The notes under the pieces are model-generated. The model saw only the letters and a list, made by a program, of their open reading frames with translations, did no database searches and was not told the origin of the DNA. Source: Progne subis subis (lineage: Eukaryota > Chordata > Aves > Passeriformes > Hirundinidae). From it: a stretch of DNA of 64,000 bases. The stretch is taken from contig JAKJHU010000067.1 in assembly GCA_022316685.1 (NCBI GenBank), forward strand, positions 2,387,001-2,451,000, given 5' to 3'. The translations under genes and the position numbers were made by a program. Shown piece after piece: positions 1-12,984 of the stretch. Position 1 is the first letter of the stretch; each line of letters begins with the position of its first letter.

Positions 1-683
1 AGTATCTGCTTCTCAAATTAGAGCTCTGCTTCTTCCCCACATGGCTGAGCAATACAGAACTTAGGTTTTTTTCAAGTCCAAAGCACAGCGTATATGCTGG
101 TTTTTTTAACTGAAGTGACAAAAATAAAATTATCTAAACTGCTCTAATTTCTTCACTCTCCCTTTTGTCACTACACTGCAGAAGTGACTTTACAAAAGTA
201 TTGCTCTGCATTTTTAATGTGCACTTCAAATCCTATAAAGTTATTCAGCTAAAACCTTTCCAGATTCTTTTGAGATGGTGTCTCAAGGTGTATTGTGAAT
301 GTCTTTTTCTCTCAATGACACTTTCTAGAAATTGTACTCTGGGGATTACCACACCAGTATTCTTTATTTTTCACCAATAAAACATGTGCTCCAAGATTTC
401 ACCTAAGAGTCAACAAAGGTGTTGATTTAAGCCTCTCATAATGTACCTGAAGCATGGTTCTTTTCATTAGCCTGATTTATTTTAGTGCTGTAACCATGTA
501 CAAATAAAGACCAGGTAAAAAGACAGATTGTACATAATCACCCTTTCACTAGTGATTCTGCATAAATTTGCAAATGAATACCATTACCTGGCAACTAGCA
601 GAGACTGAAGAATCTGGTGAGTTTCTTCATTATATTTTTACAGTGCATTCTCTCAATAAGGTTCTTTGAGAACCTTCCCAACC
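1..683. other. Unique AT-rich non-coding DNA
   Basis: I see no gene, recognisable repeat family or RNA here. Open frames are short with no domain-like composition. The sequence looks like ordinary avian intergenic or intronic DNA. Confidence 0.6.
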
Positions 684-684
684 A

Positions 685-753
<69 letters not shown>

Positions 754-787
754 AAAACAAACACCACCAAAACAAACACAAAACACC
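684..787. repeat. (CAAAA)n and 36-nt poly-A tract
   Basis: Five or so CAAAA units run into an uninterrupted A run at 717-752, followed by a decayed CAAA/CACCA-type tail. Apparent open frames on both strands here are poly-Lys or poly-Phe artefacts of the tract. Confidence 0.95.
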
Positions 788-1599
788 CTTTTGTACCAGT
801 GACATTTCCAGCACAACAGCTCTGCCTCTCTTCTCATGAAGAGAGGATCTAAGGATGAAGGAAATAAACTAAAGACAATGAGACATACAAGTACCCCCAC
901 ATTTCTCTGAAAATTTAAGGCATCTTTATGCAATTCATTTGTATCTTCAGGAATGTACTTAATTCAGGGAGTTGAAATAGCACTAGTCTATGTCTTCAGT
1001 CTCATATATATGTAGATATACATATCTATAAAAATCACTAGATCATGAGAAAAGTTATCTTCAAATTATAAGTTAATTCAGGTAAAGTTTCTTCTCTATA
1101 GAGTGGATATTTTCTCCTATTTACCTAAAAAATAAGATGTTGCAAGTTCTGTAACATATGCCAGCAGTTGTAAGAATTAAAGGGCTTTCAAAGACTTTCA
1201 GTGGCAGATAACCCTTCAAAATTTATTCTACAAATCATTCTACAAAATTAGCTCTTCAAAGTCAACTATTATTGTTTCTTAATTTTCTAAATTATATTCA
1301 TGTAATGAACTGTATAATAAAATTCTATTTATTTTTGGGTTTAGTCTTACGTGTTGTTAGCAGTATTGTTTAAAGAACTCCTTCTCAATACCAGTGTGAG
1401 TAGAATACTAATTACTGAAACATACACTGCAAAAATGGGTTTTTTGGCATGAAATTGTCTGTATTCTAGAGACTAGTGGGAAGTTGCTCCAGGATAAAAT
1501 ATTGAAAAATAAGAACTCTTGAGACATAAGATTCCATCAATTCTCAAAGTAAACCCAAACCAGAAACTTTTTCTTCCTGTCAGACAGGGAAATAAGGGA
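788..1599. other. Unique AT-rich non-coding DNA
   Basis: No gene or repeat family is recognised. A TA-rich patch lies around 1005-1035. Confidence 0.55.
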
Positions 1600-1625
1600 A
1601 ATAAATATTTTCTCCTTTCTCATTT

Positions 1626-1675
<50 letters not shown>

Positions 1676-1710
1676 TTATCTTAAAAAACAAACAAACAAA
1701 CAAACAAACC
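1600..1710 (+). repeat. AATAAA followed by A44 tract, then (AAAC)n
   Basis: AATAAA at 1600-1605 is followed 22 nt later by 44 uninterrupted A residues (1628-1671), then an (AAAC)n run at 1683-1709. The signal-plus-tail spacing is what a reverse-transcribed mRNA end would look like. I recognise no parent gene upstream and no clear target-site duplication, so a plain A-rich microsatellite is the default reading. Confidence 0.85.
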
Positions 1711-3216
1711 CCGACCATTTTTGAAGAGATGCTTTCAGGATGAAAGATTTTTTACAGCACATCTTGTCTCCTGATAAGCAGTCATTTAGGACGATGTAGA
1801 TACTGCAGCCCTGATTTGTTAAAGGTTTATAACTGCCCAGTAAAGTGTAAAACAGTGAGCCAAGCAGTAAAATAGTGAATGGATGGATCCAGTCAGGATT
1901 TTTAAGATTACTGTTAAATGTCCAATATACCAGGTTTTAAACTTCCTGAAAGCTAACATCTCCCTCAGCATAAACTTGTAAAAGCAGAGTAATCTTGGTT
2001 CGACCTTGTCAGACTACTAGTGGGCAAGAGGAAACTGTTAACTGCTGTACTCATAAAGCAGGTATAGTGTCATACAAGACCTATGTTCCTTTAAATTTGA
2101 GCCTCATGCATTTACCTGATTTATCCATTCATCAGTTTGCTGTGTCACCCTGTCCTTCATTAGCTCATGTCATCAGTAGATTAAATACAGTTATTTGACT
2201 ATGAATAAATTGGGTGTTAACCTCCTCCCACAGTGAAATACTCTGGAAAAGTTGTCACAGAAAGTAATCCCTAATGTGACCTTAAGCTCTTCCTTCTTGT
2301 TAATTTTAATTAACTAACATGCCAATCACATTTTTAGTGCAGTTTTTTTCCTAGTCATTATCACTGTTTCTGTAGATCTTTATTTTAATCTATGTATTGG
2401 TACCTCTGCCCAGCTGCCTCTGAGTGTGTGGATGTGCATTTTCATATTGGGTTACTCAGGCAATTTACAAAACTGTGAAAGATCAACAATGCCATCTGCA
2501 GGTGTAAGATAACTCCTATCTGGAGACACATTTGCTTTAAAATCTTTGTTTTCCTACCTTAGATTAGGTTTTTTTTTCCTAGAGCAACGTTAAAGATGGA
2601 CAACACCTAGATAAAAAGATTTTGGCTTTTATCTGTATATAATTAACATATACAAAAGATTGTATGGAGAGATTTTTTTAGACTTATTCAAGCTGTTCAA
2701 AGATGTTTAACCTGCAAAATAGAACTTTAAATCCTGTTAAAAGGATATCTTTCCAGCTTCCTAATATTCTTGGGGTTCCATCAAGTTTGTGAACAGAGCC
2801 AGGACTGCTTTTGTTATGATCTGTCACAATCTCTTATTTTCAAGTGGAGCTAATAGCTAACCCTAGAAGGATGCATATGCTACTGTTACTCCCTCTTTCT
2901 TGTATTTTCTTTTTTCCTGACTTCTCTTCCATACAAGTATAGGGGGTGAGGTATAAATGTTACAGAGAGCAATAAGTGATGTGACAGACTGAGTGGATTA
3001 CTGGTAATGTACAATTCAGAGTATTTAATCTCTTTTGGTGTCTTCTCTTCATAAAAGTTAATCTTTCTCTCCCTATTGAAGGCAAAAAATATTCATAATT
3101 CAGTGAAATTACAAACTGTGATGAAATATGTACATTAGTCTTATAAGTGATGAGCTTCCTACAAACTTATGAGATTATCCGACTCCTACCATCACTAAAG
3201 TGAAATAAAATCACCA
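1711..3216. other. Unique AT-rich non-coding DNA
   Basis: No gene, RNA or repeat family is recognised. Short open frames such as the 67-codon one at 1995-2198 have no recognisable features. Confidence 0.55.
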
Positions 3217-3371
3217 GGGTGTTTTTTGGTGTGTTGTGTGGGGTTTTTTTGGGTTGGGGTTTTTTGGGGGTTTTTTGTGGTGTTGGTTTTTTTTGTTGTT
3301 TTTTTTTTTGTTGTTGTTGTTGTTTGTTTTGGGTTTTTTGGGTTTTTTTTGGTTTTGTTTTTTTTTTTTTT
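3217..3371 (+). repeat. G/T-only low-complexity tract with G-quadruplex motif
   Basis: All 155 bases on this strand are G or T. Between 3240 and 3270 the G runs GGGG, GGG, GGGG and GGGGG are separated by T loops of 7, 2 and 6 nt, which fits the standard G3+N1-7 quadruplex rule. The later part is (TTG)n and T-rich. The long Phe/Val/Gly open frames on the plus strand and Lys/Thr/Pro frames on the minus strand come only from this composition. Confidence 0.95.
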
Positions 3372-6300
3372 CATGTGGGTCTGCATGTTATTAGAAGAAA
3401 GAAAAACTTATGGTCAGAGACCAGAAACTTCAAAATATTGTTCTTATTCTTTACTTGAATCAGTGGCTCTGGGCAAAAGCAAAGGTTTTTGTGCTCACTA
3501 TCTACATTTGTTAAACAAGAATCTAATGCTTACCTCTCACAAGGGAATTGTGAGCTTTTGATTAGATAATGCTAGTAAGCTGTTCTGAGGCTGTAAGTAG
3601 CATAAAAAAAAAATATTCCTAAAACAGTACTCTGTTATAAATACACTATATAGATAATGCAATATTCATAGTCCTTTAGAACAATTCTAAGTTCAAGTAT
3701 TTTCGTGAGTGAAAGTAATCTAGTCTTCTCAGTAAGCCAACTCAACTGAAAGGTTTTGTTCAGAAAGGAGACATTTAACTTCATGCAATCTATTCAGAAA
3801 TCTGTTCAAAATCTAACAAAAGCAGTGTGATCCTTTCAACAGGATTCCCCCCCCAATGCTTATTAATATTAAGCTGAAATTTAATTATGAATTATTTATT
3901 TTAAGTTCCCCTAAAAAAATAACTTTTCATATCCTCCTAAAATTAATAATTTTTGAATTTTTAAGAATGGATAGTTTCTATGAGAAAGATTTTAAAAAAG
4001 AAGAGTCTGAAAATGTTTCACAACTGAAATATGTTTTATGATACAAGAAAATATATCAGGGTTATCAAATAAATATAAGTAAATAAACTAAAAATCATAA
4101 GCTGCTTTTTTATGGCTTCAACAAACTTAATTAGATTTTAAAATATTTGCAATATATTTCTTGGCTAGTAATGAATTTATGTAAATGTACTCTTATTCTT
4201 AATTTGGCCTCTCCATTTTCAGAGGCTATCACCCGTAGCTGATGGCCAGATGCACTTGCAAGCATCTTTGCCCCACAGCATGACAGTGCATAATTTTTCA
4301 TAATGCCATCTTTCCGGTGTCTATATGTCTCCCTTTCCCCCCTCAATCTTTTTGTATTTAGTGAATTTACTTTGGATTACATTCTGAAATAGATTTTACA
4401 AGTGTCTAATGAACTGGTTGCATGATAACAACTCTGTTGACCTTGTAAGCATAAATGTGGAATTCAGTGCTGCACCTCTAACGGCCATGAATGAACCAGC
4501 AGATGCAGCAGAAGTGTGAAGGGGTTGATTAGCTCAAAGGTACCTTTGAGACCACCAAAAACAAACTGCTGTAAAGGACAATTAGCATTGCAATGCCTTT
4601 CCTGAATTTTCCTATGGATCAGAAGGCTGTACGGAATCTCAATAACACTTTGTATCCCAAGACATTCTATGCCTGTGTGAAAGTGCTTTTTACATATCTC
4701 CTACATCCCACCTACTGACAAAATCCTTCATCACTAAACTAAGTTTTGAAGTGTTTTTCCATCCTTTCCAAATCACTATATAGCAAAATGTACCACCTGT
4801 GCACAGAAAAGGAAAATAATATAAGCCTTCCTTTCCTTGATTCTGATTAAAAACAAATTTGACATAAAGCTGTTTAAATGTGAGTTTTTTCTGTGCCCCT
4901 GTGGGTCTATGTAACACAGAAGTAAACAGGGAGAAGTTTCTTAATATTTTTGTACTTTGGTCATACCTGTAGTTAAGATAGTTTAAAATTGTGTTTGTGA
5001 CTTTCATGCAATTGCTGTTGCTCAGAAAAACTAAGAGGTGCTTGCATTGCTAGATCGTTTATTTGAGATACTATGATTGAGATAAAATACAAGTGAGACA
5101 GGTGCAATTTTAGGAGCTTATCAATATTTCTTTGAGCTTATTTATGTTTTACCAGTGTTAATATCTGGCATCCTGCATCAGGATTTAAAGCCTCAGGTTA
5201 AAGTAACTGTTTGAAGAGAACTTAAACCACTTTTTCCCTTTATTTTTTATATATTAATCCTCTCAACCCTCTCCTGCAACCAGTATAATTTCTTGTACAT
5301 ATCTTGGGATATTGCCCTCCTTGGATCCACCAGTATTGCTGAATACCTCAACCAGCTTTGTGAGAGATCAGTGCACAGTAGGGTGTTTCCCATATTCCTA
5401 AGGATGATAGATAAAAACTGAAATCTGGTATTTGAGAATAATAGTTTGACTGTCCCATTATAGATAACATACTTTGAATTCTACCTTTGAACGAGTTATA
5501 TTCCAGTTGGATAATAACTCAGCATTACTGCATTTTAGTAATAGATTGACTTCTTTTTATTACCTACCACTTGGGGATATCCTTCATATTAACAAGGAAT
5601 TCTCATAGCAATTGATGTCATAGGAAAGACCATTATTCTACAGCTGGATTAAAAAAAAATAATAATAATTCTGATTAAAATCTGATTTAAAAATTCTCTT
5701 TAAGACTTTAAGACTTAACCGTAGGTCCCATATATTTGGATGTATAACTATCCATTTGGAGGGAAAATGAGAAAGACTTGGCTCAATACCTGTCTTAACC
5801 TACTTAACTGACAATTACAGGAATAAGCTTCATGCTACACATAGCTTTTTGTCACTTTAAGAGATATAAATGTCATTATTAGTGTCATTATTATTAACGG
5901 TAGACACTAGATACTGTCATTATTTTACTATCTTGTCATCTTTATGGATTTATGCCTATAAAGCTTTATTGACTCCTCCCTCTCTCCCTTAACTGCAACA
6001 CTATAAAGGCAAGAGTGAACCTACATACAATTCTGGATTAATAAACCCGGACTTTAGCACTTAAAATAACATTGCAGAATGCCTAATTAGCTTCTACATG
6101 CTAATCCATCATACTGCCAATCTTCCTCAATCAATCTGAAAAAACCCTGTGATTCTTAGGTGATTTTTTTCAAAAACAATTTTCAAGTTATTAAAAGAAA
6201 GGGTACAGTTTCTCACAGAGATTATATTCCTTCATTCCTTGCGCATTCAACTAACCCTTGTCTGCCATGCGCCCAGGTCTACTAAACCAAGCTGGATGGA

Positions 6301-8750
6301 TTGTATTGATGCTAACAGGGTATTACTTGTCACAGAAAGTATTTTACCTGTATGCAAGCAGTAGAAAACAGAAAGGCAGAAAACTTCTAACTCACTTATT
6401 TTGCAAATGCTGTTTTTATGCAGATCTTGGAAAAATAAACAACGCCTCAACTCTATATAAATAAACACACATTGTCTCATTTGAAAACATATCAATTTTT
6501 CAACTATCTGAATATATGGAAAACCAGATTGTCTCAGTTTTGTGTTTTTGCTTTAACTTGTATGTCAAACAGAAGGCCTGGTTTCCTGTTAACTTCCTTG
6601 TATATATTTTAAGATAGCACAGCTTTACAAGTCAGAGGGAATCAGCCATGAAGCAGAGCTAGACCTACACAGGATTATTGTTATCTGAAGGAAAGAAGGG
6701 AAGTTTATAAGTGTTTCTTTCACCTTTTTCTTCTATTTTGTTTTGCTTGTCTGGTGTCATGAAATAGCTGGGGAATGACAGGAACACTTTTCAGCAATGC
6801 TTCCACACTTGTTTTTCAGCTAGTGAAAAACAGTTATTTTATTTTACTGTAAAAGTGCTTTGCACTTTGCAGGAACAAAATGTGTGAATCACAGCAGATG
6901 AAGGAGATGCTGATTAAAGCATAAATTTTGCTTGCTGTAGCATTTTTTTTCTTTGCAGACTGGTTCTTACCTTTGTCATCATTAAACTCTGACTGAAAAA
7001 GCTTGGAAGAAAAGTGTATTCTTTTGAGTGTCTTAATATCTGAAGTAAAGGACATAATAAAACATAATTCCAAAAGGCAAAGAAAAGACACTGTCTTTGT
7101 CCATAAGGCAGCAAATTCCACAGATCTCCTACATTAAATCCAAACTGACCATATTACGTGCTTACAAAAGCTGTAGAAGTTGATTATTTCAGAGAGATCT
7201 ACTGTGCACAGACAGTTCATCTGTGAAAAGACAGTTATTCTAGAATGTCTGAGATTCACTGATTTCACTGTGAATGCACAGAACGATCACCATGTCAGTA
7301 TGGTTTGAATGTTATCAATCAGATTTTGTAAATATGGTAAAGAATTGGTCTGTACACACACTACACTTAACTGTCTAGTATTTCTGGACACTGGTCTTTC
7401 ACAGGGTAAAAGAAAGGAACAAAAGGGAAACAAATTTCCTTCAAAACAAGTCCATGTATCTTTTTATCTAAAATTCTGTAAATTCTGTTAGGAATTCGCA
7501 GATCATATGCAGATTTTGACATCTGAGGTGGTACCCCAGGTTACTTTTACAGCTATTATGGGAAATAGGCACCACTAAAGCACAAAATGTATCATTTTAA
7601 AGCAGACATCTAAAATAATAAACTGGTTGAATTAAACTGGAATAAACAAACAAACAAACCAAGACAACAAACACCTTCCCCCTCCCCAAAAAAACAAGAA
7701 CAAGAAATCCCAAAGCAGGATTCAAAATTACTCCTGACTTGAGGGGGGGAAAAAAAAAAGTGCATATCCATCAGACTAATGCATCCACACTGAAATATGT
7801 ACAGATAGATAAGAAGTATCCCACTGTAATTGTGTACTGATTGTTCTTAGTCTTCAAAGCCTTAGTGCCTTGCATGATGGTCATGCAGTCTGTTGCCTAA
7901 AATAATAAATGTTCATGTTCCTCATAATCAGCAAAAATGCTAGGTAATTTTTTTTTAATTTTTTTTTTTTTTTTTGAATAGTAATGAATAGGAGAACAAA
8001 CATTACAACAGATTTTAATGCTTCAGTATTTTTTCTTCTGTAATATTATTTTATATCTCTTAATTACTTTCATCGGGCATGTATTTTGCATATTAGTAAA
8101 ACACCTTGTTTTGGTTTGCTTCAATATAAATCACATTTCTTATTCTTAAAAAAATCTGCTATTTTTCTACTCTAATATGTTAGACAAAAAGCTATTTTTG
8201 ATTTTTCTGAAGAAGCCAATTTGCCTTTTGCTGAAGTGAACAAGATAATCAATCCAGAAGTCTCACAGGAGAATTCTGGAACTGAGCATCAAGCTTGTCA
8301 TGGTAAAACTAGAGGTCAAGTTTTACCCTGAACTACAGGCAACCACATTTTCATCAGAGAGCTTATACTCATGCACTCAGCAGCAGGGGCTGTAAGAACA
8401 TTTGACTTTCTAAAGGTCATGGTTTAAATCCAACAATGAATTTCAGATTTTGTTACACCTGATACTGCAGTGCCAGAAAGTTAAGCACCAAGATTCATCA
8501 CCCTGACTTTTGAATTCCTTCTGCTGAAAGTAGACGTAGCGGTTCAAGGTAGGTGTGATGCAGCTAATTTAGTGGTTTAGGTGAGTGGTCCCTACCTCTA
8601 ACACACCAGCTCATCTTTCTTCTGACTCACAAAGCAAAGCTACTGAAAGAGGAAGAGTATGAGCAACATTCATGTTGCCCTGAAGAATACAATACAATAC
8701 AACACAATCATCTCTACTGAACAGATACCCTGTTTAGTGTCTTTCCTAAG
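3372..8750. other. Unique AT-rich non-coding DNA with minor simple repeats
   Basis: No gene or transposon is recognised across this 5.4-kb stretch. Minor simple sequence includes an AAT-rich patch at 5652-5669, (AAAC)n at about 7645-7660, and T-rich runs at 7949-7975. Three copies of TGTCATTATT occur at 5871-5924. Open frames up to 105 codons, for example 4690-5007 on the minus strand, have no signal peptide, motif or family resemblance and are best treated as chance. Confidence 0.55.
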
Positions 8751-9056
8751 GGGAAGAGGGGGCAGAGGCATTGTTCTCTCTGGTGACCAGAGACAGTACC
8801 CAAGGGAAAGGCCTGAAATTGTATGATGGCTATGTTGGCTATCAGGAAAAGATTTTTAACCCAGAGGTTGGCTGGGCACTGGAACAGCCTCCCCAGGGAA
8901 GTGGTCACAGCACCAAGTCTGACAGAGTTCTGGAAGCACTTGGACAATGCTCTCAGGCTGTGACTCTTGGGGATGGTGCTGTGCAGGGCAAGGAGTTGGA
9001 CTTCATTGATCTTTGTGAGTCTCTTCCAGGGCATTCCATAATTCTATGATTATTAT
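8751..9056 (+). mobile_element. CR1 LINE, 5'-truncated 3' end
   Basis: The sequence carries the typical CR1 3' region: GGTGACCAG, then GCACTGGAACAG, CCCAGGGAAGTGGTCACAGC, GGAGTTGGACTTCATTGATC, and a terminal ATTCTATGAT at 9041-9050. The 5' end is truncated, as is normal for CR1. It resembles the plus-strand copy at 39,572-40,002 closely enough to be the same or a sister subfamily. Overlapping open frames on both strands are LINE 3' UTR artefacts. Confidence 0.92.
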
Positions 9057-9072
9057 ACTGTATTATTTATCT

Positions 9073-9120
9073 ATTTTTTTGGGGGGGGTGGGGGTGGGGG
9101 GTGGAGGGGGGAAGGGTTGG
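9073..9120 (+). repeat. G-run cluster, strong G-quadruplex candidate
   Basis: A T run is followed by G8, T, G5, T, G6, TGGA, G6, AA and GGG (9081-9116). With one- to four-base loops this greatly exceeds the usual quadruplex threshold. It starts about 25 bp after the CR1 3' end. Confidence 0.9.
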
Positions 9121-9934
9121 CAATAATGTTGTATTTTGGAGTGTGGAGCAAAGGGAAGGAGTTGGAAAAGTTTAATATAATTTTTAAAAATTAATCATTT
9201 CAATCAGTCTCCTGAATTCAGGGGGATAAATTCCATTTCACATACCTGATTCTATTGGGAGATGAAAACTTTTTTGTGTGACCTGTATATGTTATCACGA
9301 ACAGTAATAGTATTTGACAAATGGTTTAATCACTACACTGTAGATCAACAGATTTTTCTTTATTGTAATAAAGTGTGTCTTCTTAGAAAGCATATGGATT
9401 TATAATTTTCCAAATTTATATAAAGTTTCATATATGTGCTAACCTTGTTTTACTCTGAAAAAGCTGAAATGTTTCACAAGACAAATATCTGTACCTTCCT
9501 AACAGATCACATAATATTTTCAAGGGTTTAGTCATTTACAGATTCTTGTGTCTTTTGGGACAGCTGTCATGTTTAAACAAAGATTTAGCCTCACATCCAT
9601 TAAAAAAAAAAAAAAAAAAAAAAAATTACACAAGATAATCAATATCAAAAGCCAGTCCATTGCAAAAAAATCATATACAAAATATAATGACAGATTTTCT
9701 CAAGTGACAATTGGTGCAACAACTATATACACATCTCAAAGAACACTCATGCCAAATTAGGAACATTCCCACTGCATGATAATATATATTACATGGAAAA
9801 AGAAAACACTCTTTCTGAAAAAGACAATTTCAATAATTATAATATAGATCCTGCTAGAACTTCTCACATTTGTTGTTTTAAACTTTGGGCAATTTAGCAA
9901 CAGCTAGTGAAACTGCCAATACACCATTATTGGA
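9121..9934. other. Unique AT-rich DNA with a poly-A tract
   Basis: No gene is recognised. A poly-A run of about 24 nt occupies roughly 9602-9625. Around 9200-9500 the sequence is plain AT-rich. Confidence 0.55.
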
Positions 9935-10182
9935 ACTGAGCCCTGATGCAGCCTTCTGTGTGAGGTTGCTCCAGACCTCTGATCACCTTCATGGCCCTCC
10001 TCTGGACCTGCTCTGGTATGTCCACATCCTTCTTTTGTTGGAGGCCCCAGACCTAGACAGTTTTCCAGGTGGGATCTCATAAAAGGGCAGAGTAGAAGGG
10101 GACAATCACATCCCTTGATCTGCTGTTCATGTTGCTTTTGATGCAGCCCAGGATATGGTTTGCTTTCTGGACTTCAATGTAT
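9935..10182 (-). mobile_element. CR1 LINE fragment, ORF2/3' region
   Basis: On the plus strand this reads as the reverse complement of the distal CR1 ORF2: CACCTTCATGGCCCTCCTC, TGGACCTGCTCTGG, GGTGGGATCTCA, AGCCCAGGATATGGTTTGC. The 3' tail is absent on the left, so this is an internal fragment, separate from the CR1 tail just to its right. Confidence 0.85.
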
Positions 10183-10217
10183 TTTCATAAATTAAACTGA
10201 ATTAAATTAAATTATTT

Positions 10218-10345
10218 CATAGAATGGCTCTGTGATTTGGTTCAGGAAGGATCTTAAGGATCATCTGGTTTCAATGCCCCTGCAATGGGCAGAGATACCT
10301 TCCTTCAGACAGGTGACTCAAAGTCACATCCAGCCTAGTCATTGT
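10218..10345 (-). mobile_element. CR1 LINE 3' tail fragment
   Basis: It begins with the reverse complement of the CR1 tail (CATAGAATGG), followed by AAGGATCATCTGGTTTCAA, GGGCAGAGATACCTTCC and CACATCCAGCC. Because the tail lies to the right of the minus-strand ORF2 fragment at 9,935-10,182, the two cannot be one collinear element. They are two insertions or a rearranged one. Confidence 0.85.
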
Positions 10346-12984
10346 TAATTTATTTTCAAAAATCTGAAAATAATATGCTATAAAGTGCTTTTTGTTGGAT
10401 TCTTTTCTGTTGTTGTTTTAAATTCCAGAGATATTGAATTAAAATATATCTATTCTTCCTGTCATGAATCTTTCTAATAAAACTGAAAACAACTTGTCTT
10501 ATTTTGCTAATGAAGCTATTATTCTCAGATATAACTTTATGGACCCAAATTCTTGAACTCATCCCTCATTCCATTGGTATTGCCTCTTTTGTTTCTTTCT
10601 GTGTATTGACTCAGACTCTAGTATATCAGATATATCAGCATATGCAAGGTTACCTGCTCTCAAGCTGCCTTACTTCAGTATTAAACTTTCTTACTGTTAT
10701 GTAGTCACAGTGAGGGATATAGCACAGACTATAGTTACATTTCTCCAAGAATAAAATATAAGTGACATCTCTTTGTAAACTTTGCATTTCAAGAAACTTC
10801 CTCATATTTCAAAGTCCTCTGCAGTTAATGCACACTGGAAACTTTCCCCATGTATTTGTGTTTATTCATGCAGTAAGATTTCACTTAAAAACCCAATGTG
10901 ACCTGTGCAAATTCCACCTGAATCAGTTTCATAAAATTTTGTCTTTGTACTGGAAAATAATAATATTAATAAATAACAATGAATATATCCTAGTCATTCC
11001 ATTTATTTTACAAAATACTGCAAATTTTAAAAAAATGGATATTGCTTATATTAATATGGATAGCATATATATGAGGATTGATTCTTTCTAACCAAAACAA
11101 AAATATTTAAACTATTAGAAAAACACACATATATGTAAAAATACATATGTACAGAGAGTACAGGAATATATGAACAGAGCATGAATAACATCTTTTATAT
11201 TTCTCTGCAAAGTATAATGATGCAAAAAGGAATGTATACACATAATAGAAATTGATTTTACACAGCTGTTTCCAGAACAAATTTAAGCCCATTTTTCATA
11301 GTCTTCCAGTTTGTTAAGAAACTAAAAGTAATATAAGTTTAATAAAATTTATAAAAGGAAATAAGTAGCATTTAACTAGAACTAAAAATATCTTTGAATA
11401 GAAGAAGAAATCACAGAATTATGTATGTTTCACTTAATCATCCATAGATGTTTCAATATTTTTAGGGAATGTCTAGAAAAATTAAATGACCTTCACTTGA
11501 TTTCAGGTTTTAAACTCACACCATGGCAAAGCATTTGCTTTGGTACAATTATATTATGAACTATATCTGGATTATATTCACTTTCTTTACTTTTCATTAT
11601 TCTCTTGCACAGAACCACTAGCTTTCATTATGTGGATTCCAGATAAATCCAAGGTCAAATTTACATTACAAGAACTTTACTAAAAGGTTATGTAGCTATG
11701 TAATGTTTTGCCGCCTATCTTTTGAATCTGTTTGAAATCCAAAAGTAGTCATGGAAAATGGCAAAGAGATAAGATATATTTCAGGCATTTGTTTTCAAAT
11801 TTGGATGTAAATAGAAATTCAGAAGAAAAATATCCACATGGAAGGCAGGATATCTTAAAAAAGATTTGCTACTTAATCTCTTAATCTTGCAAATATATGC
11901 AAAACCTTTTTAAATTCAATAATCCAAGCATTTGGGTTTATTAAATTAGTTCAACATGGAATACTATTTTAGGGTTCTATCCTTCCAAATTTTCCTTTTG
12001 TTATCAAATGACTTGACATTTATTAAGAAATTCATTAATCTAATTTTTACAATGGGAACTATTAAGTTATGCATATATTTGTAGTTGCTTTCATGTTCAA
12101 AGACAAGACTCCCACAAACACTCCTCAGGAATTCATATATAGTGGTTTTGAATGCCTACACATCACTTAAAAGAAATCAAATCATTAAGAAAATAAATTA
12201 CAACAAATCAATTATTGGATAAATGCTGGTATATTGATATTCCTTCACAATCAGATTAGTTATTAGTCTTCTTATACCTAGGTCTTAGTTCAGAACTATT
12301 AGTTCAGTATTTAGAAACGATGATATGAGAAATACAAGGAAAGAAACAGCAGTTTTTGACAACTTCCTCCTATGTAAATGTAGTGGAATGCTTACTAGCC
12401 TTATAAAACTGACAAAGATTGACACAGAACATCAAAGGAAAGGTTCAAAGAGTTTGACTTTCAGAATTAATTTTCAGTCCTTTGACTTTAAATCAGGTTA
12501 AACACATTGATCTTACAGTTTTTATTTAAAATATTATAATTAATTTCCATCTATTTTCCTTCATTTTAATATCTGTCATCTGTTGGAGACTGAATGTGAG
12601 AAGAACAGTGGTAGACCATCCCTTTTTACTACAAAGTGAAAAACTAATGTATCTGACAGTGGTGCTAAATAGTAACTTGCAAACTTACTAGCAAGGATTT
12701 CTGGCAATGCTTGACTGAGCAATGATTTTACAATTTATTATTAACAAATTTTATGCACACTAGAAATGAGCTTTCATTATCAAAGTAATTTTTTTGGTGT
12801 TAACAATAGTCAGAAAGACAAGGTTGTATCTCAACCAGACTGCTGTGTGACCTTTTGCATATCAAGTCACTTCTCCATTACATATATCATTAGTAAAAGA
12901 GCGGTAATAATAACTCCCTTCTTTTCACAACTGCTGCAGATTGTATTGGATCCTTATTTTGTGTTTTCACTGCTGCAAAATTAA
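10346..12984. other. Unique AT-rich non-coding DNA
   Basis: No gene, RNA or repeat family is recognised in these 2.6 kb. Open frames, including 109 codons at 10,762-11,091, lack recognisable motifs. Confidence 0.55.

Noticed and set aside
3240..3270. Possible interstitial telomere sequence (TTGGGG-like)
   Set aside because: The vertebrate telomere unit TTAGGG is absent; the tract has no A at all and irregular T loops.
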